This document shows positions 1 to 9,183 of a stretch of DNA of 64,000 nucleotides, in pieces. The position numbers and the translations under genes are program-made. The stretch's first letter is position 1. Each line of letters opens with the position of its first letter. Below the pieces are notes generated by a model. That model was not told the DNA's origin. It saw only the letters and a program-made list of their open reading frames with translations, and searched no databases. The stretch comes from Hominimerdicola alba. GTDB lineage: Bacteria > Bacillota > Clostridia > Oscillospirales > Ruminococcaceae. Where the stretch lies: the NCBI RefSeq assembly GCF_900109655.1, contig NZ_FOAT01000007.1, positions 1-64,000 of the forward strand, written 5' to 3'.

Positions 1-879
1 GACTTTGGCTATCCTGTAATCTCCGTTGACATTCAGCTTTCCTCCGCCCAGCTTTGTCGAGCCGCCCTGAGCAGTGAAATTACCTGTAATATTCAGCGTT
101 CCTCCGCCCAGCTCGATATTCCTTTCAAACTGTGTCACATCACCGGTGATACTTACCGTCTTTCCGCCCATGACCATTCTGACGATTTTCAGACCATTCC
201 GGGTCACGATGTTCAGATTTGATGCCAGCGGAGTAGTGGAATAGAAATACCCCTCCATACCGATGGTTCTGTTATTTGTAACTGTGATCTTAGCCATCTC
301 TCCCTGATATGAACATTTGAGGGTCTGATTTCCTGTGCCGTTGAAATTCAGAACAGAGGTACCCATCATAGCAAAGGCATTGTGATTATCAGCAGAAGAG
401 ATACAATCACAAACATTGCCTCCAACATTTATCGTACCTGCGGTGATAAGGTCGTAGGTATACCAGCCGCTCCTGCCCACCGTGTTCGTCATACTTGAAT
501 CAACGTTCCAGATAAGGTCACCTGTGACAGTTATGGATCCCGACGAACTCTGCATTCTTATATATGCTTTGGAAGTTGCATTCTCCTTACCTATGTACAG
601 ATTTCCGTTTACTACCAGCTTACCCGTACCGATATCCAGCATGCCCGCAGTCATATACAGATCACCTTCTACAGTCAGAGTACAGCCATTGAGTATGATA
701 TCGCTGTTTGTTTGCAGTGATCCTGATACGGTCATGTCAGATGAAAGGCTCCTCGACGAACTCCAGTTCTCAGCAGATGCGCTTATTACCCCCGCACCTT
801 TCCACAGCTGTTCACCCGGCAGAACTGCCCCCGAAAAAGTCATCGTGACAGCCAAGATGCCCGCCAGCACTCTTTTCAT
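1..879 (-). CDS. secreted beta-repeat protein, C-terminus cut by window edge
   Basis: The minus-strand frame is open from an ATG at 879 to the window edge (293 codons, no stop). A GGAGG lies just upstream of the ATG. The first ~30 residues form a signal peptide (MKR, hydrophobic stretch, Ala-rich cleavage region near SASAE). The rest is rich in Gly, Asn, Thr and Ser, with short repeats of the form GGGxLNVxGD/GNF spaced about 20 residues apart, as in beta-helix or adhesin-like proteins. No catalytic motif is visible. It is probably exported and structural or adhesive. It is divergently transcribed from the xylan side-chain operon. Function unknown; anything C-terminal (for example a dockerin) is outside the window. 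Confidence 0.8.
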   Translation of the reverse strand, partial: MKRVLAGILAVTMTFSGAVLPGEQLWKGAGVISASAENWSSSRSLSSDMTVSGSLQTNSDIILNGCTLTVEGDLYMTAGMLDIGTGKLVVNGNLYIGKENATSKAYIRMQSSSGSITVTGDLIWNVDSSMTNTVGRSGWYTYDLITAGTINVGGNVCDCISSADNHNAFAMMGTSVLNFNGTGNQTLKCSYQGEMAKITVTNNRTIGMEGYFYSTTPLASNLNIVTRNGLKIVRMVMGGKTVSITGDVTQFERNIELGGGTLNITGNFTAQGGSTKLGGGKLNVNGDYRIAKV

Positions 880-1244
880 TTGAATACCTCCATTTCGATA
901 TTTCCTGTTTTTTTCCACCCGACCGGATGCTTTCCTGCATCCGTAAATAACTATGTTTTCCAATATTATATTATAACATATCCGGCGCTATTTTTCAATA
1001 TTATTATTTAAAATATCTCGTGTAATATTATCATTTCCAAGCCTGCCCAAACTGGGCAAAATAGCCTATTCCCACAGCATCTCGTGCTTTTGAACAATGC
1101 ACATTCCGTGACCCCCTCGGACATTATATATATGTTATCAATTTATGACGGAAAGTTCGCAATAATTGGATTGCTTGGGCGCTGTATTTGAAATATAATA
1201 GGGTTAAACATAGTATTTACGGCAAGTTACGGAGGTCAAGGAAC
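880..1244. other. divergent intergenic region with palindrome TGCCCA-AAC-TGGGCA
   Basis: This gene-free stretch separates the secreted protein from the alpha-glucuronidase operon. Besides the minus promoter it holds a perfect inverted repeat, TGCCCA (1044-1049) and TGGGCA (1053-1058), that could be an operator for either direction. No clear plus-strand sigma-A promoter was recognised. Confidence 0.4.
970..998 (-). promoter_or_regulatory. sigma-A promoter for the secreted beta-repeat gene
   Basis: On the minus strand TTGAAA (998-993), a 17-bp spacer and TATAAT (975-970) lie about 90 bp upstream of the start codon at 879. Confidence 0.6.
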
Positions 1245-3194
1245 ATGGATTTTTCAAAATTATGGCTTGATTACAGAAAGCTGGCGGATACGCGCCGCAG
1301 AGTGATAATAAGCTGTGACCATTCGCTGAAGGATTCTGCTGCCTTTGAAGAATTACAGATCGCTATGGCTTCCATGGTGCCCGATGCGATAGTAGTTTGG
1401 AGATCCGAGGTATTCGATGACGATTCATACCTCATCGTGCTGACTATACACCCCGAACTAGCCGAGGAAGAATACGATATCGCGGCATCCGCCAACATCA
1501 CAGAGATATGTGCAGGCAGTGAAACAGGTCTGCTGTACGGCGTTTTTGCATTTTTAAGACAGACTGCCCTTGCAGGAAAATTCTACAGCTTTACTGCTCA
1601 CAGCAAGCCCTCTCAGCCCATACGTATGCTGAACCACTGGGACGAAGCCGACGGTGATATCGAACGCGGATATTCGGGCAAGTCTTTTTTCTTTATCAAC
1701 GAGGAACTTGAAATTAACGAGCGTACCGTCATGTACGCAAGGCTGATGGCTTCCATCGGCATAAACGGCGTTGTCATAAATAACGTGAATGTACGCCGCA
1801 AAGCGAAGCTTCTGCTTTCCATAGAGTTTGCCGAAAGTCTGGCAAACCTGGGCGAACTTTTCGCGAGATATGGCATAAAGCTTTTTATATGCCCCGATTT
1901 TGCCGCACCAAAAACTTTATGCGGACTTGACACTGCCGACCCGCTGGATGAAAACGTCATCGAATGGTGGAACACCACCTGTGCGCTGGTCTTCGGCAAG
2001 ATAAAGAATCTCGGCGGCTTCCTTGTAAAAGCCGATTCCGAGGGTGAACCGGGACCGATGGCTTACGGCAGAACTCATGCTGACGGCGCAAATATGCTGG
2101 CAAGGGCGATAAAGCCCTACGGCGGTATAGTTATCTGGCGCTGTTTCGTGTATAACTGCACTCAGGACTGGCGCGACAAGAAGACCGACAGGGCTTGCGC
2201 CAGCTACGATAACTTCATCGGTCTGGACGGTCAGTTCGATGATAATGTGTATCTTCAGGCTAAAAATGGTCCTGTGGATTTCCAGATCCGCGAACCTGTA
2301 CACCCGCTTTTCGGCGCCATGAAAAATACAAATATGATAATAGAGTTCCAGCTTGCACAGGAGTACACTGGTCAGCAGAAACACGTTTGCTGGCTGATTC
2401 CCATGATCAAGGAAATAATGGAACATCACACCTGCCACGATCTCCCCGATGACCGCGTAAACAGGATAGTTTGCGGAGTTGCCGCCGTGGCAAATACAGG
2501 CGACAGCTATTGCTGGACAGGCAGTGAACTTGCCGCCGCCAACCTCTACGGCTACGGCAGACTTCTCTTCGATGAGAACCTGACCTGTGACGAGTTAGCT
2601 GAAGAATGGACAAGACTGACCTTCGGTGATGATGAGAAAGTCACCGCGGCAGTCAAGGAGATACTTCTCGGTTCAAAACAGGCTTATGAAGATTACACCG
2701 TCCCCCTGGGCATAGGCTGGATGTGTCACCCGAATGACCATTACGGTCCGTCTCCCTGGGGTTATGAGTTCGACAGATGGGGCACATACAACCGAGCTGA
2801 CAGAGATGCCGTTGGCGTTGACAGAAGCGCTTCGGGCTCGGGTTACAGCGAACAGTACGCTCCAGCCCTTGCAGAGGTCTACGGCGATATCAGCAAATGC
2901 CCCGATGAACTCCTGCTGTTTTTCCACCGTGTGCCCTACACTCAAAGGCTGCACAGCGGAAAGACCGTGATACAGCATATATACGATACCCACTTCGAGG
3001 GCTACGCCAAGGCTGAGCATTTCGCTGAACTATGGCAGGGGCTTAAAGGCAGGATAGATGACCGCACATTCAAAAATGGCTGTGAACGCTTTGCCGAGCA
3101 GCTGAGATGCGCTAAGGAATGGCGGGATATAATCAACTGCTTCTTCCACAGACTTTCGGGCATTGACGACGAAAACGGACGAGAGATATATTAG
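1245..3194 (+). CDS. aguA: alpha-glucuronidase, GH67
   Basis: This 649-residue protein matches GH67 alpha-glucuronidase, which removes 4-O-methyl-glucuronic acid from xylo-oligosaccharide ends. Family segments are in order: RMLNHWDEADGDIERGY near residue 130, VKADSEGEPGP near 260-270, then VIWRCFVYNC, SYDNF, LDGQFDDN (327-334) and DFQIREPV, and DRDAVGVDRSASGSGY near 520. The Asp of SYDNF (D322) and the Glu of REPV (E350) are 28 apart, as are the paired catalytic carboxylates I recall for Geobacillus AguA (D364/E392). There is no signal peptide, so it is likely cytoplasmic and acts on imported aldouronic acids. The ATG at 1245 is chosen because GGAGG precedes it; an in-frame ATG at 1188 has no ribosome site. 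An esterase-like gene follows after 11 bp. Confidence 0.93.
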   Translation: MDFSKLWLDYRKLADTRRRVIISCDHSLKDSAAFEELQIAMASMVPDAIVVWRSEVFDDDSYLIVLTIHPELAEEEYDIAASANITEICAGSETGLLYGVFAFLRQTALAGKFYSFTAHSKPSQPIRMLNHWDEADGDIERGYSGKSFFFINEELEINERTVMYARLMASIGINGVVINNVNVRRKAKLLLSIEFAESLANLGELFARYGIKLFICPDFAAPKTLCGLDTADPLDENVIEWWNTTCALVFGKIKNLGGFLVKADSEGEPGPMAYGRTHADGANMLARAIKPYGGIVIWRCFVYNCTQDWRDKKTDRACASYDNFIGLDGQFDDNVYLQAKNGPVDFQIREPVHPLFGAMKNTNMIIEFQLAQEYTGQQKHVCWLIPMIKEIMEHHTCHDLPDDRVNRIVCGVAAVANTGDSYCWTGSELAAANLYGYGRLLFDENLTCDELAEEWTRLTFGDDEKVTAAVKEILLGSKQAYEDYTVPLGIGWMCHPNDHYGPSPWGYEFDRWGTYNRADRDAVGVDRSASGSGYSEQYAPALAEVYGDISKCPDELLLFFHRVPYTQRLHSGKTVIQHIYDTHFEGYAKAEHFAELWQGLKGRIDDRTFKNGCERFAEQLRCAKEWRDIINCFFHRLSGIDDENGREIY

Positions 3195-3205
3195 GAGTAA
3201 AGAAT

Positions 3206-5044
3206 ATGAGCGTTTTTAAGGCAGATGACATCTTTTCAGACGGAATGATACTCCAGAGAGGTGTCGAGAATTTCATAACAGGCGACGGCGAGGGCGAAAT
3301 GACCCTCACCCTTGAACGAGATGACAAGATATGCGGACGTTCGCGCATAGCCGCTGACGGCAGATGGCGCATAGCTGTCCCCGAAGGCAATGCAGACTGT
3401 CTGCCCTACACCATAAAGATACGCTGCGGCAACGTTATGCAGGTCATAAGCGATGTCCTTTTCGGTGATGTTTTCCACATCACGGGACAGTCGAATATGG
3501 AGCTGCCCCTCAACCGCACCTACGATCCGTTCAAGGGCGATGTTCCCGTGCCTGAGGAAGAGCTTATCCGCGAATACCGCGTACCTATTGCCCTGAGCTT
3601 TGAAGCAGGCAAGGAAGCAGGAACTTTCACAGGCGGAAGCTGGATTCGCGCCTGCGATGACACTGAGCTTAATATGAGCGCCGCAGGCTACCACTTCGCA
3701 AAGAAGCTATTCGCCGAGATAGGTGTACCCATCGGTCTTGTTAATACATCAGCAGGCGGCTCGGCTATCGAGGGTCGTATACCCGCCGAGGTCTGCCGTG
3801 AGTTCCGCGAACTTGACCCTGTCACCGATACCGTCACAGCCGACGGCTACATGGAAAAAACTCTTGCTGAGGGTGAAAAGATCGAGAAAGAATGGTCGGC
3901 TTATGTTGAAAGCCGCGATAAGATAGGCAAAGATATCGTCAGCGGAAAATACCCCGCCGACAGCCAAAAATGCACCGTTCCTTTCATGGTCAACGATCTC
4001 CCCGATATGAACGGCTTCTGCGGACGCATATGGTTCTGGAAAGAGTTCGATATACCCGCAAACGCAGATCTCAGCGATGCTATGCTGATATTGGGTACTC
4101 TGGTAGATGCGGATATATCCTACATCAACGGCGTAAAGGTAGGCGAAACGACTTACCTTTATCCTCCCAGATATTACGATATCCCCGCTAAGATACTCAA
4201 ACACGGCACCAACCGCGTAGCTGTGCGCCTTGATATCAACAACGGCTTCGGCGGATTCACCGAGGGCAAGCGCTTCTGTGTAAAGCTTGGCAATACCGTT
4301 ATCGATCTTGAAGGCGAGTGGGATTTCATGCCCGCAGTAAAAGCCCCTCTCCGCGGCACGGTGGAATTCCTGCCCTCAAAGGAACTGGCTGTTTACGCCT
4401 ACATGACAGCTCCCGCCTACAGACTGCCTTTCAAGGGTATGCTTATATATCAGGGCGAGACCAACTGCAGCAACGCAGATATCTATGATGGACTTTTCAG
4501 ACGCTTTGTTGAGTACTACAGAGAACGCTGCGGCTATAAGATACCCGTAGTATCGGTTCAGCTGCCAAACTGGACTCCCGGCGGCGAAGGCTGGGTGAAG
4601 ATACGCCAGAAACAGCTTGAATGCTGCAATATCCCCGATACAACAATGGCAGTAACTCTGGGAATGGGCGAAAACAACGACCTCCACCCCATAGACAAAG
4701 AAAGCGTAGGCGCTGCACTGTGCGACTGCGTAATGCGCCTTATCTACGGCAAAGGCGATCCTCTGCCTGTCAGCCCCACAATGATACGCCGCACATCCGA
4801 CGGCATAATGGTAGGTTTCCGTGAGGACGTTACGCTCACCGATAAGGATACAAAGTACTTCGAGGTGCATACCCCAGAGGGTTGGAAGTCTGTTAACGTC
4901 AAGGAAAACCGCGGAGGACTGCTGCTGGACTTCACAGCTGATAACGCAGATAAGATCCGCTATGCATGGCTCCCCGATGCAGACAGGCCCGCAGCTGAGG
5001 GTATCAGCGGCAGACTGGTGCCAACATTTGAAGCTGCGATATAA
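3206..5044 (+). CDS. sialate O-acetylesterase-like SGNH esterase (probable xylan deacetylase)
   Basis: This 612-residue protein belongs to the SASA/SGNH esterase family. The nucleophile block GQSNMELP puts Ser at 96, the second block IYQGETN is near 413-419, and the Asp-x-His of NDLHP gives D492 and H494. Between them, around 260-360, is the beta-sandwich insertion typical of the family. It lacks a signal peptide. It starts 11 bp after the alpha-glucuronidase stop with its own GGAG, so the two are co-transcribed. Inference: it removes acetyl groups from xylo-oligosaccharides in the cytoplasm, beside glucuronic acid removal. Sialic acid is less likely because no sialate genes are near. Confidence 0.85.
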   Translation: MSVFKADDIFSDGMILQRGVENFITGDGEGEMTLTLERDDKICGRSRIAADGRWRIAVPEGNADCLPYTIKIRCGNVMQVISDVLFGDVFHITGQSNMELPLNRTYDPFKGDVPVPEEELIREYRVPIALSFEAGKEAGTFTGGSWIRACDDTELNMSAAGYHFAKKLFAEIGVPIGLVNTSAGGSAIEGRIPAEVCREFRELDPVTDTVTADGYMEKTLAEGEKIEKEWSAYVESRDKIGKDIVSGKYPADSQKCTVPFMVNDLPDMNGFCGRIWFWKEFDIPANADLSDAMLILGTLVDADISYINGVKVGETTYLYPPRYYDIPAKILKHGTNRVAVRLDINNGFGGFTEGKRFCVKLGNTVIDLEGEWDFMPAVKAPLRGTVEFLPSKELAVYAYMTAPAYRLPFKGMLIYQGETNCSNADIYDGLFRRFVEYYRERCGYKIPVVSVQLPNWTPGGEGWVKIRQKQLECCNIPDTTMAVTLGMGENNDLHPIDKESVGAALCDCVMRLIYGKGDPLPVSPTMIRRTSDGIMVGFREDVTLTDKDTKYFEVHTPEGWKSVNVKENRGGLLLDFTADNADKIRYAWLPDADRPAAEGISGRLVPTFEAAI

Positions 5045-5063
5045 ATGGCAATAACATAAAATC

Positions 5064-5089
5064 AGAGCGTGGATAATCATCCACGCTCT
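5064..5089 (+). terminator. intrinsic terminator of the aguA-esterase operon
   Basis: An 11-bp perfect stem (AGAGCGTGGAT with its complement), 4-nt loop, followed by a T-rich run, 20 bp after the esterase stop. Confidence 0.85.
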
Positions 5090-5147
5090 TTCTATTTGCG
5101 TAAAAACCACCCACTCGCCCAATCAACATTTCCCATAAAGCAGAAAA

Positions 5148-5166
5148 ACCGAGGCAAAGCCTCGGT
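5148..5166 (-). terminator. intrinsic terminator of the solute-binding protein gene
   Basis: ACCGAGGC-AAA-GCCTCGGT hairpin; read on the minus strand it runs into TTTTTCTG, 80 bp after the stop at 5248. Confidence 0.8.
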
Positions 5167-5247
5167 CTTCCTGTAGGGTAAAAATGAAGGATATTTTTCG
5201 CATCAATTGCTTGCACACGATCAATGCGTTATATCGGGAAAGCTTTA

Positions 5248-6696
5248 TTATTCAGCTGCTTCTTCTGTTGCAGCTGCGCCGGTATCAATGTTATCGTTAG
5301 CTTCCTTCAGCAGGTAGTCAACGGTAGCCTTGTTCTCCTCAACGTTCTGAGTCCATGTGGAAGCTCCGCCGCCTGTAAGAACGGTAGCCTGTCTAACGTC
5401 CTGCATCTTGTTCTTCAGCTCTTCGGAAACGCCTTCCTGGAAGTCATACAGAGGATGATCATTACAGAGCTTGATAACTTCTTCTCTCATCTTGATCATA
5501 TCATCGTTCCACTTGTAGTCGTTCTTCAGCTGATTTACACCGATCTCATTAGCCTTGCTCAGTGTAGCCATACGGCAGTTCATGTATGCTGCAAAGCCCT
5601 TGGGGTTAGGAGCATTCTTACAGAGCAGATAACCGTCAACTCTGGAAGTTACGTAGTAAGTATCGCCATCGTCCATTCTGGGCATAGGTACGAACATGAT
5701 CTCGCCTGCCTCAACATCACCGAATGCGGTAACGTCCTGAGGTGCACCCTCGATGCCCCACAGACCGCAGGGATAGAACAGTGTCAGGTAAGTACCAACG
5801 CCGAGACCTGTTGTGCCGTCGCCTCTGATAGACCAGTTGTTGGAAGCTCTGTCGAAGAATACTTCGTTCTTGCCCAGATTGTACATCAGTTCCTGTACCT
5901 TTGCTACCTGAGGATTCTCCATATTATTAACGAGCTTGCCGTTTTCAAGACTGATAAGAGGTACACCGCAGGTATCGTTCAGAGCAGCTGCATACCACCA
6001 GCCATCCAGACCGACCTTTTCGTTCTCCTGATCGGTGAACTCTGTACACATCTCGGTAAACTTGGACCATGTCCACTCATCTTTCCAGTACAGTTCAGCG
6101 GGATCGTCCAGACCGTTCTCCTCTATTGTATGGGTATTATAGATGCAGACATACTGAGGATAAGACTGTATACCTGCTACATAGTGATCACCCTTGAATA
6201 CGAATGCATCGCAGGTAGCCTTTGCAGGTGCCCACAGATCACTGTTGAGGTCTATATACGGATCGATCGGTTCAAACATTCCCTTGATAGCACCCTTTGG
6301 GAAGCCGTCCATATCCATTGCGGAGAAGAAGTCAGGGGAATCACCGGACATTACGTATTTAGCCAAATCGGTGTAACGATCGTCCCATGTTGTCTGTACA
6401 TACTCAAAAGTACCATCATAGGTATCTCTGAACATCTGTATATCGGGAGGTACTACCTGACCATCGCCGGGGTTGATATCCCAGTGTGAGAGGAACTTTA
6501 CGTTCTTGTTCTCAAGTTCGGTCTTATCGAGGTCTGCTGCAGCATCCTGTATAGCCTGCTTGTCCTCTTCTTTCATCTCAATTGTAGAAGCTGACTTCTT
6601 GTCGCCTTTGTCCTTATCACCGCTGCCGCATGATGCGAAGCCAACACATACTGTCAAAGCAAAAAGACCAGTCAGTAATTTCTTTGTAGTTTTCAT
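5248..6696 (-). CDS. extracellular sugar-binding lipoprotein (ABC family 1 type)
   Basis: This 482-residue protein starts with a lipoprotein signal (KKLL, hydrophobic core, FASC with Cys at 23; Phe at -3 is a little atypical) and a Lys/Asp/Ser-rich linker. The body is that of a family 1 extracellular solute-binding protein: Trp/Tyr-rich with segments such as WTWSKFTEM and a C-terminal helical lobe. It would be anchored on the outer face of the membrane and deliver an oligosaccharide to an ABC permease. No permease or ATPase genes are adjacent, and the gene has its own promoter and terminator, so its transporter partner must be elsewhere or it acts as a sensor feed. GGAGG precedes the ATG. Confidence 0.88.
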   Translation of the reverse strand: MKTTKKLLTGLFALTVCVGFASCGSGDKDKGDKKSASTIEMKEEDKQAIQDAAADLDKTELENKNVKFLSHWDINPGDGQVVPPDIQMFRDTYDGTFEYVQTTWDDRYTDLAKYVMSGDSPDFFSAMDMDGFPKGAIKGMFEPIDPYIDLNSDLWAPAKATCDAFVFKGDHYVAGIQSYPQYVCIYNTHTIEENGLDDPAELYWKDEWTWSKFTEMCTEFTDQENEKVGLDGWWYAAALNDTCGVPLISLENGKLVNNMENPQVAKVQELMYNLGKNEVFFDRASNNWSIRGDGTTGLGVGTYLTLFYPCGLWGIEGAPQDVTAFGDVEAGEIMFVPMPRMDDGDTYYVTSRVDGYLLCKNAPNPKGFAAYMNCRMATLSKANEIGVNQLKNDYKWNDDMIKMREEVIKLCNDHPLYDFQEGVSEELKNKMQDVRQATVLTGGGASTWTQNVEENKATVDYLLKEANDNIDTGAAATEEAAE

Positions 6697-6721
6697 ATAA
6701 AATACCCTCCTTGGAAATAAA

Positions 6722-6794
6722 GCGTCATAATTTTGTGACGCCTGCCACTCTACTATGCAAGTATTATTTTAACAGTTTGTTCATTCAAAGTCAA
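6722..6794 (-). promoter_or_regulatory. promoter and leader inverted repeat of the binding-protein gene
   Basis: On the minus strand TTGACT (6794-6789), 17-bp spacer, TAAAAT (6771-6766). Just downstream in the leader lies the inverted repeat GCGTCA (6722-6727) / TGACGC (6736-6741), a possible operator. Confidence 0.6.
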
Positions 6795-7184
6795 TTCGCT
6801 ATTGTAACATTTATTGCTCAACATTTTCGTTAAAATTGCCGAATAACTCGCAAGAATAAAGTAGTTATTTAAACCAAAGTTCCAGTTAAACTTGCTACCC
6901 AACCAGCACAGGAACTCGTATTTACGTTATTTATTATATAATTTTAACCTCAAAATATCTTATCAATAATTGCTCTACGCCGACCATTTATTGCTATGGT
7001 TGTCTGAATTGGTGATATTTTTTATTTATTGTTTGATTTTTTTGGCAAATATCGCATAGATATTTTCTGTTTTAGCAAATTATATTATTGACTTTACGAT
7101 TTAACAATGTTATAATTTTGATAGTATAATACTACTTGTGTCCAATATATGTACAAAACGAACACACGCAACGGAGATGATATC
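6795..7184 (+). promoter_or_regulatory. divergent intergenic region with the sensor-cyclase promoter
   Basis: AT-rich, gene-free. A plus-strand promoter TTGACT (7088-7093), 17-bp spacer, TATAAT (7111-7116) serves the diguanylate cyclase gene. Apart from this nothing else was recognised. Confidence 0.6.
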
Positions 7185-9083
7185 ATGATAAACAGCAGAA
7201 AAAGCATAGCTATATTTACCTGTCAGGTCACATTGGGCTACCGCAGATTTTTTTGCGAAGCGGTCAATCAAGCTGCGATCGAAAAAGGTTACAATGTTGT
7301 CTTCTATAATTTCTATGGCATTGTAGGAAGTAAACATACGGATTACTCCGATTATGAATATAAGCTCGTAGATGTCATCCCTTTCAGCCAGTTCAGCGGT
7401 ATAATTTTCGATGAGGAGTCCATAGCCATAGAAGGTCTGGTCGATACACTTGTTGCCAAGATCAAAGAAAAAGCGACTTGTCCCGTAGTAAGCGTTTCAA
7501 GTTTCATGGAAGGTTTTTACAACCTTTGCTTCGACGACGATGCAGGTATCGATCTTATCGTGAGACATCTGTACGATCATCACGGCTGCCGCAGGATCGG
7601 ATTCATGTCAGGTCCCATGTGGCATAAGGACGGTGTAAAAAGATATCACGCTTTCAAAGCGACCATGAAAGCTCTGGGGCTTCCCGAAGAAGGCGAAGGC
7701 ATATTTGAAGGTGATTTCTGGTATAACAAAGCCAAAGAAGCAGCAGAGTTTTTTGCAGGCGAAGGAAAAGAACTTCCCGAAGCTATCGTATGCGCCAATG
7801 ACTATATGGCTATGGCACTTTGTAAAGAATTAAAAAATAAAGGTCTGCGCATACCGGAGGACGTTCTCATAACAGGCTTTGACGGAGCCGAAGAAGGTCA
7901 GGAGTATATCCCGAGACTGACAACCGTTGACCACAGGCGTGATGATATCGCAAAACAGGCTGTTACGCTAATTGATAATATCCTGAAAGGGAATAAGTCC
8001 CCCGAGACCTCTTATATAGAACCCGAACTTATCCTCGGAGATTCATGCGGCTGCACCAGAGCCGATCCTAATGTAGAGATAGAAAGGCTGAACGACTACG
8101 CCGATTTTTCCAGAACAATGCATTATTATCTCAGTGATATTATTGGCGCTACCCTTAAAATGAATATAGTCGAAAGCATATCCGAACTTGAAAGGTCATT
8201 TGCCGATTATGCCGTTAATTTCGGAGGTTACAGAAGTTTCTGCGTTATGACTTATGTCGATGAGAACGGAAAAACTTCGCTTGAAAAGGGCATGAATGCC
8301 CCCACCCAAAAAGCTTATCCCTCAATTCTTGTTGACAGAAAGGGTGACTACAAGGGCATCGAACGCAAGGTCATAACTACCGATGAATTTCTGCCCACAG
8401 AATCAGTTAACGAACCCAGGATAGTCTATATAACAAGTATGCACTGCGGTGACAGATGCTTCGGATACAGCTCTGTCTCCATGACAGGCACAGGAGCTTT
8501 CAACGAGTTCTACTACGTATGGATAGCAACTCTCGCCGTGGCTATGGAATCACTGCTAAGGAGCAATAATATCCATGAACTGATAAAAAATCTGGAGGAT
8601 ACCAGTGTCAGGGACGGTCTTACAGGGCTTTACAACCGCCGCGGTTTCGAGCTTCGCTCAGCTGAAGCTTCACGGAGTATGCGCAAGGACAGTACCGCCT
8701 GTGCCATGGTGATAGATATGGACGGACTGAAACATATAAACGACCGCTTCGGCCATGCCGAGGGCGATATCGCCATAAAGAATCTTGCTGATATCATCGG
8801 TGAAGTTTTCAAAGGCAAAGCCATAGCGGGAAGAACAGGCGGTGACGAGTTTTACGTATTCGTTTCCGAATGCACAGAAGATATGGTGCACACTTTCAGA
8901 AAACAGATATATTTCCTGATCTCCGAACTGAACGCCGCTTCCGATAAGCCCTATAATATCGATGCCAGCTTCGGCGCCTGCATCCATGAGATAACCCCGA
9001 ATTACAACGTAGAGGAACTTATCCGCATAGCAGACGAGCGAATGTACGCCGAAAAACAACAAAAGCGCACACGCCGTACATAA
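7185..9083 (+). CDS. LacI-type sugar sensor fused to GGDEF diguanylate cyclase
   Basis: Residues ~1-290 of this 632-residue protein are a periplasmic-binding/LacI-type ligand domain (KSIAIFTCQV, GIIFDEE, CRRIGFMSGP, EAIVCANDYMAMAL, EDVLITGFDG, RLTTVDH), but without the usual N-terminal helix-turn-helix. A middle region of ~170 residues follows, then a GGDEF domain from about 465 (VRDGLTGLYNRRGFE) with the intact signature GGDEF at 552-556. The RxxD inhibitory site expected just before it is absent. There is no signal peptide, so it should sense a cytoplasmic ligand and make cyclic di-GMP. The ATG at 7185 has GGAG upstream; an in-frame ATG at 7149 does not. It is divergent from the sugar-binding lipoprotein, suggesting a shared sugar stimulus. 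Confidence 0.9.
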   Translation: MINSRKSIAIFTCQVTLGYRRFFCEAVNQAAIEKGYNVVFYNFYGIVGSKHTDYSDYEYKLVDVIPFSQFSGIIFDEESIAIEGLVDTLVAKIKEKATCPVVSVSSFMEGFYNLCFDDDAGIDLIVRHLYDHHGCRRIGFMSGPMWHKDGVKRYHAFKATMKALGLPEEGEGIFEGDFWYNKAKEAAEFFAGEGKELPEAIVCANDYMAMALCKELKNKGLRIPEDVLITGFDGAEEGQEYIPRLTTVDHRRDDIAKQAVTLIDNILKGNKSPETSYIEPELILGDSCGCTRADPNVEIERLNDYADFSRTMHYYLSDIIGATLKMNIVESISELERSFADYAVNFGGYRSFCVMTYVDENGKTSLEKGMNAPTQKAYPSILVDRKGDYKGIERKVITTDEFLPTESVNEPRIVYITSMHCGDRCFGYSSVSMTGTGAFNEFYYVWIATLAVAMESLLRSNNIHELIKNLEDTSVRDGLTGLYNRRGFELRSAEASRSMRKDSTACAMVIDMDGLKHINDRFGHAEGDIAIKNLADIIGEVFKGKAIAGRTGGDEFYVFVSECTEDMVHTFRKQIYFLISELNAASDKPYNIDASFGACIHEITPNYNVEELIRIADERMYAEKQQKRTRRT

Positions 9084-9102
9084 GGATCAGTTGAAAATAC
9101 TG

Positions 9103-9138
9103 AAAGGCAGTACCGCACGATAGTGCAGCACTGCCTTT
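9103..9138 (+). terminator. intrinsic terminator of the GGDEF gene
   Basis: AAAGGCAGT and ACTGCCTTT arms enclosing a second small stem, followed by a T run. Confidence 0.8.
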
Positions 9139-9183
9139 TTTCATGACTAAGCTTCTGTTTTTACAGACAAAGCTATCCCCGCT

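Noticed and set aside
482-883. Plus-strand 133-codon frame opposite the secreted protein
   Set aside because: It is a shadow of the signal-peptide gene on the minus strand, which has the ribosome site and sensible residues.
5224-6489. Plus-strand 421-codon frame opposite the binding-protein gene
   Set aside because: Cys-rich antisense shadow; the minus strand encodes a clear lipoprotein.
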